Shown: in pieces, positions 25,155 through 33,775 of the stretch | Position numbering within the stretch: the stretch's first letter is position 1 | Layout of the letters: the number at the start of each line of letters is the position of its first letter | Assembly (NCBI RefSeq): GCF_032922745.1 | Contig: NZ_CP136693.1 | Span: forward strand, 2,170,001-2,234,000 | DNA: 64,000 bases | From: Marinobacter salarius | GTDB lineage: Bacteria > Pseudomonadota > Gammaproteobacteria > Pseudomonadales > Oleiphilaceae | Direction: 5' to 3' | The notes under the pieces: model-generated | The model's database searches: none | The model's input: only the letters and a program-made list of their open reading frames with translations | What the model was told of the DNA's origin: nothing | Translations under genes and position numbers: made by a program

Positions 25155-26501
25155 TTAATGCATCCCGGAACCCACAGGAACCCCGCGAAGAGAATTAGGC
25201 AGAGCCTCCCGAATCTCCACATCAATAAAGTGTCCAACCACCTCCGGATTCTCATGCCGGAAGTTTACAATACGGTTATTCTCCGTACGGCCCGCGTACT
25301 CGCCAGGGTCCTTCTTGGACAGGCCCGTCACCAGAATGCGCTGCGTCGTGCCGACCATCTTGCGACTGATGTCCATCACATTCTGGTTCAGCCGGTCCTG
25401 GAGAATGCTCAAGCGCTGCTTCTTCACTTCCAGTGGCGTGTCATCCGGCAGGTCCGCCGCCGGAGTACCTGGCCGGGCGCTGTAGATGAAGCTGAATGAC
25501 ATATCGAAGCCAATATCGTTGATCAGCTTCATAGTGTCCTCGAAATCCTTCTCGGTTTCCCCCGGGAAGCCAATGATGAAATCCGAGGAGAAACTGATGT
25601 CCGGGCGAATCTTGCGCAGGCGGCGAAGTTTGGACTTGTACTCCAGAGCTGTATGGCCGCGCTTCATGGCTGCCAGGACTCGATCTGAGCCACTTTGCAC
25701 CGGCAAGTGCAGGTGGCTGACCAGCTCTGGTACCTGCTCATAGGCTTCGATTAGTGAGTCAGAGAACTCCACCGGGTGTGAGGTGGTATACCGGATACGG
25801 TCAATGCCGTCGATGGTGGCGATCAGGGTCACCAGCTCCGCCATGTCCATCACGTCGCCATCGTGGGTTTCGCCGCGGTAGGCATTAACGTTCTGGCCTA
25901 GCAGGTTTACCTCACGCACGCCCTGACTGGCAAGGTGGGCGACTTCCGCGATCACGTCGTCCACCGGCCGACTGACTTCCTCGCCACGGGTGTAGGGCAC
26001 CACGCAGAAGGTGCAGTATTTGCTGCAGCCTTCCATGATGGACACAAATGCGGACGGGCCGTCGGCACCGGGATCAGGCAAGTTGTCGAACTTCTCGATT
26101 TCCGGAAAGCTGACATCTACCACGCCAACGCCATTACCCTTGGCGCGGACTTCGGTGATCATATCCGGCAGACGATGCAGGGTTTGCGGCCCGAAGACCA
26201 TGTCCACGTAGGGTGCCCGGTCGATGATAGCCTGGCCTTCCTGGCTGGCCACGCAACCGCCCACGCCGATGATCAGGTCCGGTTTGCTGTTTTTCAGTTT
26301 CTTCCAGCGACCCAACTGGTGGAACACTTTTTCCTGCGCTTTTTCGCGGATGGAGCAGGTGTTCAGCAACAGGATGTCGGCGTCGTCCGGCGAGTCGGTC
26401 ATTTCGACGGTTTCGCCGGTGCGAAGCAGGTCTGCCATGCGTGATGAGTCGTACTCGTTCATCTGGCAGCCATGGGTCTTGATGTACAGCTTCTTGGCCA
26501 T
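25155..26501 (-). CDS. miaB: tRNA-2-methylthio-N6-dimethylallyladenosine synthase
   Basis: A 448-residue radical-SAM methylthiotransferase that thiomethylates i6A37 of tRNA reading UNN codons. The N-terminal UPF0004 domain has the cluster cysteines in THGCQMN, NTCSIRE and GGCVA. The radical-SAM motif CSKYCTFC is in the middle of the protein, and a C-terminal TRAM domain runs to the end. The start at 26501 (MAKK) is preferred over an upstream in-frame TTG at 26510. A TATAAT -10 box is 72 bp upstream. Confidence 0.96.
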   Translation of the reverse strand: MAKKLYIKTHGCQMNEYDSSRMADLLRTGETVEMTDSPDDADILLLNTCSIREKAQEKVFHQLGRWKKLKNSKPDLIIGVGGCVASQEGQAIIDRAPYVDMVFGPQTLHRLPDMITEVRAKGNGVGVVDVSFPEIEKFDNLPDPGADGPSAFVSIMEGCSKYCTFCVVPYTRGEEVSRPVDDVIAEVAHLASQGVREVNLLGQNVNAYRGETHDGDVMDMAELVTLIATIDGIDRIRYTTSHPVEFSDSLIEAYEQVPELVSHLHLPVQSGSDRVLAAMKRGHTALEYKSKLRRLRKIRPDISFSSDFIIGFPGETEKDFEDTMKLINDIGFDMSFSFIYSARPGTPAADLPDDTPLEVKKQRLSILQDRLNQNVMDISRKMVGTTQRILVTGLSKKDPGEYAGRTENNRIVNFRHENPEVVGHFIDVEIREALPNSLRGVPVGSGMH

Positions 26502-26572
26502 GATTCTCAACGTGCTTGGTGTGTGATTTGCGCCGGGAGGTTGGGGGTGGCGCTTAAAAAAGTTAGCTGCAC

Positions 26573-26578
26573 ATTATA
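26573..26578 (-). promoter_or_regulatory. -10 box of a candidate miaB promoter
   Basis: A consensus TATAAT on the minus strand, 72 bp before the miaB start. No good -35 box is present at 16-18 bp, so the promoter may be activator-dependent or the match may be chance. Confidence 0.35.
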
Positions 26579-26676
26579 ACGGGGTGATCAATCGGCAACC
26601 ACCTTTGTCTCGGCAATCCTCTAAATTGCTTGTGGTAGTATTGGTTTTTCTCATTTTTTAGAACGCTCAAACAATC

Positions 26677-27417
26677 ATGACTCCCGAACGCCTCGCCCGA
26701 ATCAAACAAACCCTGGATACTCGCCAGCCCGATCTCAGCGTCCTCACCGACCAGGTCCACAAACCCCGCAATCTGTCGGCCATCATCCGCTCCTGCGATG
26801 CCTTTGGTCTTGCCAGCATGCACGTAGTCTGGCCAAGAGAAGGTTTTCGGGCCTTCCGCAAAACCACCGGCGGCAGTTACAACTGGGTCACCACCCACAC
26901 ACACCCGACGATGGATGAGGCGGTTTCGGAGCTGAAAGGGCAGGGCCACAAACTCTACGCCGCCCAATTGTCGGAAAGAGCGATTGATTACCGGGAAGCG
27001 GATTTCACCGTGCCCTGCACGGTGATCATGGGTAATGAAGTAGATGGTGTCAGCGACAGCGCCGCCGAACAGGCTGACGAGCACATTGTGATCCCCATGA
27101 TGGGCATGGTGGAGTCCCTGAACGTGTCGTCAGCCTGTGCGATTATATTGTCCGAAGCTCAGCGGCAGCGGAAACTGGCGGGCCAGTATGACCGCCAGAG
27201 ATTGCCGGATGATGAATACAACCGTCTGCTGTTCTGCTGGTGTCAGCCGGTCGTAAAACGCTACTGCGACGACCGCAATTTACCTTATCCACCCATCGAC
27301 CCGGAAACCGGTGAATTAGTCGACGGCGTAGGCTGGATGCAGGAAGTCCGAAAGCTGCGAGCCAACCGTCCGAGGTGGACTGATAAAACAGAATCAGCCA
27401 CCAACGAACCTCAATAA
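26677..27417 (+). CDS. trmH: tRNA (guanosine-18-2'-O)-methyltransferase
   Basis: A 246-residue SPOUT methyltransferase that methylates the 2'-OH of G18 in tRNA. The SPOUT knot motifs are VTDQVHKPRNLSAIIRSCDAFGL (motif 1), IMGNEVDGVS (motif 2) and IPMMGMVESLNVSSACAIIL (motif 3). Its length is similar to E. coli TrmH (229), with a modest C-terminal extension. It is divergent from miaB and convergent with yejK. Confidence 0.93.
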   Translation: MTPERLARIKQTLDTRQPDLSVLTDQVHKPRNLSAIIRSCDAFGLASMHVVWPREGFRAFRKTTGGSYNWVTTHTHPTMDEAVSELKGQGHKLYAAQLSERAIDYREADFTVPCTVIMGNEVDGVSDSAAEQADEHIVIPMMGMVESLNVSSACAIILSEAQRQRKLAGQYDRQRLPDDEYNRLLFCWCQPVVKRYCDDRNLPYPPIDPETGELVDGVGWMQEVRKLRANRPRWTDKTESATNEPQ

Positions 27418-27452
27418 AAGGATTAACCACAGTCGATTGATCGGTCACGGTG

Positions 27453-27526
27453 TGGGGTAGCATTTTCTGCCGGAAAAAGGTGTCCGAGCGCAGCGAGTTC
27501 TTTTTCCAGAAGAAAATGCTACCCCA
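27453..27526. repeat. palindromic element, family B copy 2 (convergent gene junction)
   Basis: Perfect 16-bp arms 27453-27468 and 27511-27526 around a 42-bp core that repeats the family B core of 20986-21026 with few changes (GGAAAAAGGTGTCCGAGC then GCGAGTTCTTTTTCC). The arms are unrelated to those of copy 1. It lies between the stops of trmH and yejK. Confidence 0.9.
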
Positions 27527-27595
27527 TGGCGGGACCAGCCCCAAGAGTTCTCAGTCTAGAAGGCCAGCCCCCAAAGTCATCAGGCCAGTGAGCTG

Positions 27596-28612
27596 CTATT
27601 CCTCCCGGCCTTCAAGATAACGCTGCAGCTGCTCTCGCAACGCCTTGGGCAACCGGGTAATCGTCAGTGCGTCGTTGTCACGGTCATAGTAAACCGCCTG
27701 ATTCACCAGGTCCGAAGAGAACGACACGCTCATACCACCACCTGAGCCCGCAATCCGCACAAGCTTCTTCACCTTACGATGATCCGGATGCAACACCCCG
27801 CTCTCCGGAAGCTCGGCAGTCTCACTGGCAAACTCCTTGAAACGCTGAGGCTCGTTCTCATCCAGATAGCCCGACAATGCCTCTATGGCCACCGGCTCAC
27901 CCAACGCATGCTGCTCCTTCGAGAACTCATAGGCCCGCGCACGAATCTTGCCCGCTTCTTCAGGCTCTGAAGACTTGGCAAACGCCTCTACCGCATCCAT
28001 AAACGTCAGCGTTTCCTTCTCCACGTCCACCTGATTGGTGAAACCGCACAGCTTGATGAACAGATCGCCCCCCTCGCCGGAACCACGGGCGTGGACCAGT
28101 GTAAGGTAGTTTTCGCCGGGGTTGTCACCCAGCCAGTCGTCCAATTCCACGCGCACCGCCAGATTCAGCCGTGACAGGCTCAGGATGTCAGTCGCGTCCA
28201 ATGTTTGCTGGGCATCAAAACGCATGGCACTGTCGTTTTCCAGGATAAACAGATAAACCACCTCCGCATCCGCGAGGGCTTCGTGGACAATCATCAGGTG
28301 CCCCTCAAACTCCTCCTGGGCACTGTTAAGCAGTTCCTGCCACTGACCAAACAGACGGTCAGTCATCGATGCAAAGCTCTGCTTGTCCTCTCGGTAGTCC
28401 TTTAGCCAGCTGCTGAACGGGCTTTCACCGATGTCCTCGGAAAAACGACCGTATTTCTTGCCGGGTTTGCTGTTGAATAGACGTTTCATCTGCTTGTGAA
28501 GCGCCTCATAGTCGCCACCCGGCTCGGCCAACGCCTCGCCGGGACGAACCCGCGCCGGCTGTCCGGGCTGATACTGGCTGGCGAAGAGAGTGCGGAGCTG
28601 TTTGATGGCCAT
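27596..28612 (-). CDS. yejK: nucleoid-associated protein YejK/NdpA
   Basis: A 338-residue nucleoid-associated protein, close in length to E. coli YejK (335). The C-terminal segment VRIAGSGGGMSVSF...YYDRDNDALTITRLPKALREQLQRYLEG and the N-terminal KYGRFSEDIGESPF region match the family. NdpA proteins bind DNA non-specifically and are found on the nucleoid and on some transferable plasmids. The start at 28612 (MAIKQL) begins at the conserved region; the frame is open for another 22 codons. Confidence 0.9.
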   Translation of the reverse strand: MAIKQLRTLFASQYQPGQPARVRPGEALAEPGGDYEALHKQMKRLFNSKPGKKYGRFSEDIGESPFSSWLKDYREDKQSFASMTDRLFGQWQELLNSAQEEFEGHLMIVHEALADAEVVYLFILENDSAMRFDAQQTLDATDILSLSRLNLAVRVELDDWLGDNPGENYLTLVHARGSGEGGDLFIKLCGFTNQVDVEKETLTFMDAVEAFAKSSEPEEAGKIRARAYEFSKEQHALGEPVAIEALSGYLDENEPQRFKEFASETAELPESGVLHPDHRKVKKLVRIAGSGGGMSVSFSSDLVNQAVYYDRDNDALTITRLPKALREQLQRYLEGREE

Positions 28613-28720
28613 GGAGTCAAGAGTCCCTTGATTGGTAGAGCGTGTAGGGGCTGAGGGTAAACCTTCAGGGGGAGGCATTGTAGTGGATTTTGTAGGGCCG
28701 CGGGACCAGCCCCCAAAGAA

Positions 28721-28751
28721 AAAGCCCCCAAGGTTTCAAACCAAGGGGGCT
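28721..28751 (-). terminator. rho-independent terminator after cysN
   Basis: On the minus strand the stem AGCCCCC TT GGTTT / AAACC TT GGGGGCT is followed by TTTTTC. It lies 23 bp after the cysN stop. Confidence 0.85.
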
Positions 28752-28773
28752 ACATGAAGTCCCGTAATGCGGG

Positions 28774-30432
28774 TTAAACCCGCTTGTGCCGCATCAGGTC
28801 ATGAATCAGCGAAGTCACCGCTTCAGTGATCTCTTTGTCATCGTCTGCGGAAACAGACGCCGATGCCACATCCCCACCCAGGTTCACCGCAATGGCAATC
28901 AGGCCATGGGCACTGACCACCTGCGCAGCGCGACGACGGTCTTCGGCATTGCCAGCATTGTCCTCGCTGAGGACAACGGAGGTCTTGCCCTGATCAAACA
29001 ACGCCCGTTCAACTGCCAGAGCCAGCGCCGTGGCCTGCTTGCCGTTACAGGCAATAATGGCAGGCTTCTGCGCCAGACGGCGCTCGCGCTCTTCGCTGGT
29101 CACCGGGTCCAGCGACTCAACCGTGCCTGCAGTGCCGGCAATCATGCCCGCACCGATCGTCACGTTGGTCAGCCGATCAATCACAATGAAGCTGCCCGTG
29201 GCGTGGTTGCGCTGATAGGCATCAAACGCAATGGGCTGGCTCAGAGTCAGCTCACACAGTCCGATTTCGTTCAGCTGAAGGGCAGACGGATCGTCGTTCT
29301 TCTCCAGCGTGTTGACGTCGGTCTGGTGATGAATCTTTTTGACGGTGGCCGAGGTAAATGTCGGGCCGAGCTTGATGTCGTAAAGGCGACCGGTTTCCAG
29401 CGGCCCATCGGTCATCCACACGATGTTGGCCGTAAAACGGTTGCCCACTTCCGGCTCGTCCTCAGCCTTGACCAGCATATCGCCTCGGCTGACATCGATC
29501 TCGTCGGTCAGTGTCAGTGTGACTGCCTGGTCGATGTAGGCTTCTTCTAGGTTGCCATCAAACGTCACCACATCCTTGATGGTGCTGGTGCGCCGTGAGG
29601 GCAGGGCCATTACCTTGTCTCCCGGGCGGATCACGCCGGATGCAATCGTTCCGCAAAATCCACGGAAGTTCAGGTTCGGGCGCGTGACGTACTGTACTGG
29701 GAAGCGGAAATGTTCCAGGTTCTTGTCGTGGGATACTTCCACGGTCTCCAGGATGTCCATCAGTGGCTGGCCGTCGAACCAAGGCGTTTTTTCGCTCTTA
29801 TTGACAACGTTGTCGCCTTCGAGGGCCGACAGAGGCACAAAGCGGATGTCTTTCAGGCCAAGCTGGTTGGCAAATGCCAGGTAGTCGTCTTTGATTTCGT
29901 TGAAACGTTCTTCGCTGAAATCAACCAGATCCATTTTGTTCACTGCGACCACGATGTGACGAATGCCAAGCAAAGAGGCAATGTAAGAGTGGCGGCGGGT
30001 CTGGGTCAGAACTCCGTGGCGCGCATCGATCATCAGAATCGCAACTTGAGCCGTTGATGCCCCTGTCGCCATATTGCGCGTGTACTGCTCGTGCCCCGGA
30101 GTGTCGGCGATGATGAACTTGCGCTTATCAGTGGAGAAAAAGCGATAGGCAACATCAATGGTGATGCCTTGTTCACGCTCGGCCTGCAAGCCGTCGACTA
30201 GCAAGGCCAGGTCCAGTTTTTCACCGGTCGTGCCCATTTTGGCGCTGTCGCTTTTCAGGCTCGCCATATGATCTTCATAGATCATCTTGGTATCGTGCAG
30301 CAGGCGACCAATCAGGGTGCTCTTGCCGTCGTCGACGCTGCCACAGGTGAGTAGGCGCAGCAGTTCCTTATTCTCGTGTTGCTTCAGGTAGGCCTGAATA
30401 TCTTCCGCAATCAGATCAGACTGGTGTGACAT
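28774..30432 (-). CDS. cysN: sulfate adenylyltransferase subunit CysN with decayed APS-kinase tail
   Basis: A 552-residue GTPase subunit of ATP sulfurylase; with CysD it makes adenosine 5'-phosphosulfate from sulfate and ATP, driven by GTP. The G motifs are GSVDDGKST (31-39), DTPGHEQYTRNM (G3) and NKMDL (G4), followed by the EF-Tu-like domains II and III. Residues 451-552 resemble an APS kinase (CysC) in arrangement, for example AVERALFDQGKTSVVL, but the P-loop expected at GLSGSGKST reads ACNGKQATA, so this domain cannot bind ATP in the usual way. The protein is thus longer than CysN (about 475) and shorter than CysNC. A separate CysC is needed unless PAPS is not made. It lies 1 bp after cysD. 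Confidence 0.93.
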   Translation of the reverse strand: MSHQSDLIAEDIQAYLKQHENKELLRLLTCGSVDDGKSTLIGRLLHDTKMIYEDHMASLKSDSAKMGTTGEKLDLALLVDGLQAEREQGITIDVAYRFFSTDKRKFIIADTPGHEQYTRNMATGASTAQVAILMIDARHGVLTQTRRHSYIASLLGIRHIVVAVNKMDLVDFSEERFNEIKDDYLAFANQLGLKDIRFVPLSALEGDNVVNKSEKTPWFDGQPLMDILETVEVSHDKNLEHFRFPVQYVTRPNLNFRGFCGTIASGVIRPGDKVMALPSRRTSTIKDVVTFDGNLEEAYIDQAVTLTLTDEIDVSRGDMLVKAEDEPEVGNRFTANIVWMTDGPLETGRLYDIKLGPTFTSATVKKIHHQTDVNTLEKNDDPSALQLNEIGLCELTLSQPIAFDAYQRNHATGSFIVIDRLTNVTIGAGMIAGTAGTVESLDPVTSEERERRLAQKPAIIACNGKQATALALAVERALFDQGKTSVVLSEDNAGNAEDRRRAAQVVSAHGLIAIAVNLGGDVASASVSADDDKEITEAVTSLIHDLMRHKRV

Positions 30433-30433
30433 C

Positions 30434-31342
30434 TTAGAAGTACCCTTCCCGCTTTTTCTGTTCCATGGAGCCGGCCGAATCGTGGTCGATCACGCGGCCC
30501 TGACGTTCGGAGCTGGTTGCCAGCAGCATTTCTTGGATGATCTCCGGCAGGGTGTCTGCCTCGGATTCAATGGCGCCGGTCAGTGGGTAACAGCCCAGGG
30601 TGCGGAAACGGATGGACTTCATCATCGGCTTTTCGCCTTCTTTCAAAGGCATGCGGTCGTCGTCCACCATGATCAGCGTGCCATCGCGTTCCACGACGGG
30701 CCGCTTGGCGGAGTAGTAAAGTGGCACGATTTCAATGTTTTCGAGGTAGATGTACTGCCAGATATCCAGCTCGGTCCAGTTGGACAGCGGGAATACCCGG
30801 ATGCTCTCGCCTTTGTTGATCTTGCCGTTGTAGATGTTCCACAGCTCGGGGCGTTGGTTCTTGGGGTCCCAGCGGTGGTACTCGTCACGGAAGGAATAGA
30901 CACGCTCCTTGGCACGGGATTTTTCCTCGTCCCGGCGGGCGCCGCCAAAGGCAGCATCAAACTTGTACTTGTCCAGGGCTTGTTTGAGGGCCTGGGTTTT
31001 CATCACGTCGGTATGCTTGGCACTGCCGTGGGTAAATGGACCGATGCCCTGCTTAATGCCGTCTTCGTTCTTGTGAACGATCAGATCCAGGCCATATTCC
31101 TTAACCTTGCGGTCCCGGAAGTCGATCATATCCTTGAACTTCCACGTGGTATCAACGTGCATCAGCGGAAAAGGGGGCTTCCCTGGATAGAATGCCTTGC
31201 GGGCCAGGTGAAGCATCACCGCGGAGTCCTTGCCGATGGAATAGAGCATGACCGGGTTGTCGAACTCGGCCGCAACTTCCCGGATGATGTGGATGCTTTC
31301 AGCTTCCAGCTGTTTGAGATGGGTCAGATTGTAAGTGGTCAT
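30434..31342 (-). CDS. cysD: sulfate adenylyltransferase subunit CysD
   Basis: A 302-residue PP-loop ATP pyrophosphatase, the catalytic subunit of ATP sulfurylase. The PP-loop MLYSIGKDSAVML (about residues 32-44) and the LDKYKFDAAFGGARRDEEKSRAKERVYSFRDEYHRWDPKNQRPELWNIYNGKI segment are characteristic. Its length agrees with E. coli CysD (302). It is the first gene of the cysDN pair on the minus strand. Confidence 0.97.
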   Translation of the reverse strand: MTTYNLTHLKQLEAESIHIIREVAAEFDNPVMLYSIGKDSAVMLHLARKAFYPGKPPFPLMHVDTTWKFKDMIDFRDRKVKEYGLDLIVHKNEDGIKQGIGPFTHGSAKHTDVMKTQALKQALDKYKFDAAFGGARRDEEKSRAKERVYSFRDEYHRWDPKNQRPELWNIYNGKINKGESIRVFPLSNWTELDIWQYIYLENIEIVPLYYSAKRPVVERDGTLIMVDDDRMPLKEGEKPMMKSIRFRTLGCYPLTGAIESEADTLPEIIQEMLLATSSERQGRVIDHDSAGSMEQKKREGYF

Positions 31343-31511
31343 CGTGTCCTGTTACCGCTTTTCGTGCCTCAAGATTCGATTGGGGCTGGGCGTGTGAATG
31401 CCGCAATGATACCAGATCAGGCCATGGCATAAGAAGCCGGGTAACTAGAGTTTGCCGCTATAACAATATAGCGACAGGGTAGGCTGGCAGCTATAATGAG
31501 GAAGGTTAAAG

Positions 31512-31958
31512 CTACGGGGTGGAGAGCAGTTTGCTGACGTAGTTGTTCACGTAATCGAAACCATTGCCTTCGAATTCCGCGAATTGGATGCCGAGCTGGA
31601 ATTGGTCGCGGGCAATTCGCCGCATGTGGACGATGTTGCCTCCAGCGATCACTGAAACAGGCTGGTTAGCAACAACCGGTACGGAAAAGGTCGTGGTTAC
31701 GGAAATCCAGTTGCCGGGTGCGGGTGTCTTCTGGCCGGGAACCAGTTTTCTCACGGAATTCTGATCACACAGGACCATCAGGCCGGTTCGGGAAATATTC
31801 GAAACTTTGCAGGTCAGGCAGCTGCCGTCGGTTGTTTCAATCCGGGCCTCGGTAGCAACATCAACGCGTTGTTGGTTGCGAAGGTTTGGCTTGGCGGCAA
31901 CTGGTTTCATCGTTACTCTTCTTGCGTCTCTGGTTTTAAAGCAGGCAGCCTTACCCAT
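31512..31958 (-). CDS. PilZ domain protein
   Basis: A 148-residue protein with the PilZ c-di-GMP binding signature: RNQQR (RxxxR) near residue 27 and NISRTG (D/NxSxxG) about 26 residues later. It is probably a single-domain c-di-GMP receptor acting in surface behaviour, but no partner is visible here. The start at 31958 is chosen for its AAGGA ribosome-binding site 7 nt upstream; a second in-frame ATG at 31910 (MKPVAAK) has a weaker site and would shorten it to 132 residues. Confidence 0.85.
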   Translation of the reverse strand: MGKAACFKTRDARRVTMKPVAAKPNLRNQQRVDVATEARIETTDGSCLTCKVSNISRTGLMVLCDQNSVRKLVPGQKTPAPGNWISVTTTFSVPVVANQPVSVIAGGNIVHMRRIARDQFQLGIQFAEFEGNGFDYVNNYVSKLLSTP

Positions 31959-32198
31959 CGTTCAATCCTTTATTGTTTTTTACTCGCTGCCTTCTTTATA
32001 TACACGTGCTATGAACGCGAAAAAGCCGCGCCAATGGTCATGAAGATGTAATATGGCGAGCACGAAAAACAGCAAGCACTTGTCGTTTTGATCTTAACTC
32101 CCTGAAAGTCTAGTTGTTTGTTTAGTGATCAGCAAGTTGCCTGTCGCCAAAACTGTCAGATTTGTGAACTGAATGTGAGCATTGCGTCACCAAAACCA

Positions 32199-32270
32199 AT
32201 GCGGAATCCAAGCGCACAAGGACGTGCTTGGAGCGTTTGTTGGGAGAAGCCTCCCGCTGAGGCCTCCCCC
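32199..32270. repeat. family A palindrome relic
   Basis: TGCGGAATCCAAGCGCACAAGGACGTGCTT-like sequence (about 32200-32230) matches the middle of the family A core, but the CCATGGATGG segment and the left arm are missing. On the right, 32242-32253 and 32259-32270 form a separate 10-of-12 hairpin. It lies in the 345-bp gap between gatB and the PilZ gene, which otherwise holds nothing I recognise. Confidence 0.6.
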
Positions 32271-32302
32271 AAACCAAACAGGCTAGGGCCGCAGCCAGAG
32301 GG

Positions 32303-33754
32303 TCAGCTCCCAAGTTTCTTAACCAGAATCTCATTAAACAGCTTCGGATTACCCTGGCCCTTGGAGGCCTTCATCAGCGGCCCCATGAACCCGCCGAGCA
32401 TCTTCTTCTGCTTCTTGGGGTCGGATTCCTGCTGATACTGGGCCACCTGATCCGGCATGGAGGCCAGAACCTCATCCACCATCTTCTCAAGCTCGCCAGT
32501 GTCCGACACCTGCTTCAGGCCTTTGGCATCGATAATCGCATCCACGCTGTCATTTTCGCCGGCCCAGAGCGCCTCGAACACTTTCTTGGCACCCGCCGAT
32601 GAAATCGTGTTGTCCGCGATGCGCACCACCAGATCCCCAAGTTGCTCGCCGGAAATCGGTGAGTCGGCCACAGATTTTTCCTCCGCATTCAGGCGTGCGG
32701 AGAATTCGCCCTGAACCCAGTTGGAAGCCAACTTGGCGTCCTTCCCGCGATCAGCGGCGGCTTCGAAGAATGCGGCCAGTTTTGAGTCGCCAGCCAGTAG
32801 CCCGGCATCGTAGTCATTCAGGCCGTACTGCTCCTTGAAGCGGGCCTTGCGGGCATCCGGAAGTTCCGGGAGGCTGTTGCGGGCTTCGTCGATAAAGGCG
32901 TCGTCGATTTCCACCGGCAGCAGGTCCGGGCAGGGGAAGTAGCGGTAATCGTTGGCTTCTTCCTTGGTACGCATGGACCGGGACTCGTCCCGGTCGCCAT
33001 TGTACAGGCGGGTTTCCTGAACAATGGTGCCGCCGTCCTCGAGAATGTCCATCTGCCGCTCGACTTCGTGGGCAATGGCCTGCTCCATGAAGCGGAAGGA
33101 GTTCAGGTTCTTGGTTTCGGTGCGGGTGCCCAGGGTATCGGAACCCTTGGGCTTGAGTGAGATGTTCACGTCAAAGCGCATGGAGCCCTGTGACATGTCG
33201 CCGTCACAGATGCCCAGGGACGTGACAATGCCGTGGAGTTTCTTGGCAAAGGCGACGGCCTCATCGGCATTGGTCATGTCGGGTTCAGTGACCACCTCAA
33301 TCAGCGGGGTGCCTGCACGGTTCAGGTCGATGCCCGTCATGCCGTGGAAATCCTCATGGAGAGATTTGCCAGCATCCTCTTCCAGGTGGGCATGGTGAAT
33401 ACGCACCCGCTTGGATTCGCCGCTGGCCAGATCGATATCCACATAGCCGGGACCGACAATCGGGCGCTCCAGTTGTGTTGTCTGATAGCCCTTGGGCAGG
33501 TCCGGGTAGAAATAGTTCTTCCGTTCGAACACTGAGCGGCGTTCAATCTCGGCGTTGACCGCCAGGCCAAACATCACCGCGTAGCGGAATGCCTGCTCGT
33601 TCGGCACTGGCAGCGTGCCCGGCATGGCCAGGTCAACGGCATTGGCCTGGGTGTTGGGTTCGGCACCATAGGCGGTGCTGGAGCCGGAAAAAATCTTGGT
33701 TTTGGTGGCGAGCTGAACGTGAATCTCCAGCCCGATCACAATGTCCCATTGCAT
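32303..33754 (-). CDS. gatB: aspartyl/glutamyl-tRNA amidotransferase subunit B
   Basis: A 483-residue subunit of the GatCAB amidotransferase, which converts misacylated Glu-tRNA(Gln) and Asp-tRNA(Asn) to the amidated forms with ammonia from GatA. The N-terminal IGLEIHVQLATKTKIFSG and the DFNRAGTPLIEVVTEPD-like segment of the kinase domain are conserved, and the C-terminal YqeY-like domain ends in NPKLFNEILVKKL. It is third in the gatC-gatA-gatB series. Confidence 0.98.
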   Translation of the reverse strand: MQWDIVIGLEIHVQLATKTKIFSGSSTAYGAEPNTQANAVDLAMPGTLPVPNEQAFRYAVMFGLAVNAEIERRSVFERKNYFYPDLPKGYQTTQLERPIVGPGYVDIDLASGESKRVRIHHAHLEEDAGKSLHEDFHGMTGIDLNRAGTPLIEVVTEPDMTNADEAVAFAKKLHGIVTSLGICDGDMSQGSMRFDVNISLKPKGSDTLGTRTETKNLNSFRFMEQAIAHEVERQMDILEDGGTIVQETRLYNGDRDESRSMRTKEEANDYRYFPCPDLLPVEIDDAFIDEARNSLPELPDARKARFKEQYGLNDYDAGLLAGDSKLAAFFEAAADRGKDAKLASNWVQGEFSARLNAEEKSVADSPISGEQLGDLVVRIADNTISSAGAKKVFEALWAGENDSVDAIIDAKGLKQVSDTGELEKMVDEVLASMPDQVAQYQQESDPKKQKKMLGGFMGPLMKASKGQGNPKLFNEILVKKLGS

Positions 33755-33775
33755 AGTCGTTCTCCTGTATCGGGC

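Noticed and set aside
26563..27084. 173-codon minus-strand ORF over trmH
   Set aside because: The plus frame has three SPOUT motifs; this one has none.
31456..31473. Hairpin CGCTATA-ACAA-TATAGCG between the PilZ gene and cysD as a terminator
   Set aside because: AT-rich 7-bp stem without U-tract on either strand; too weak to call.
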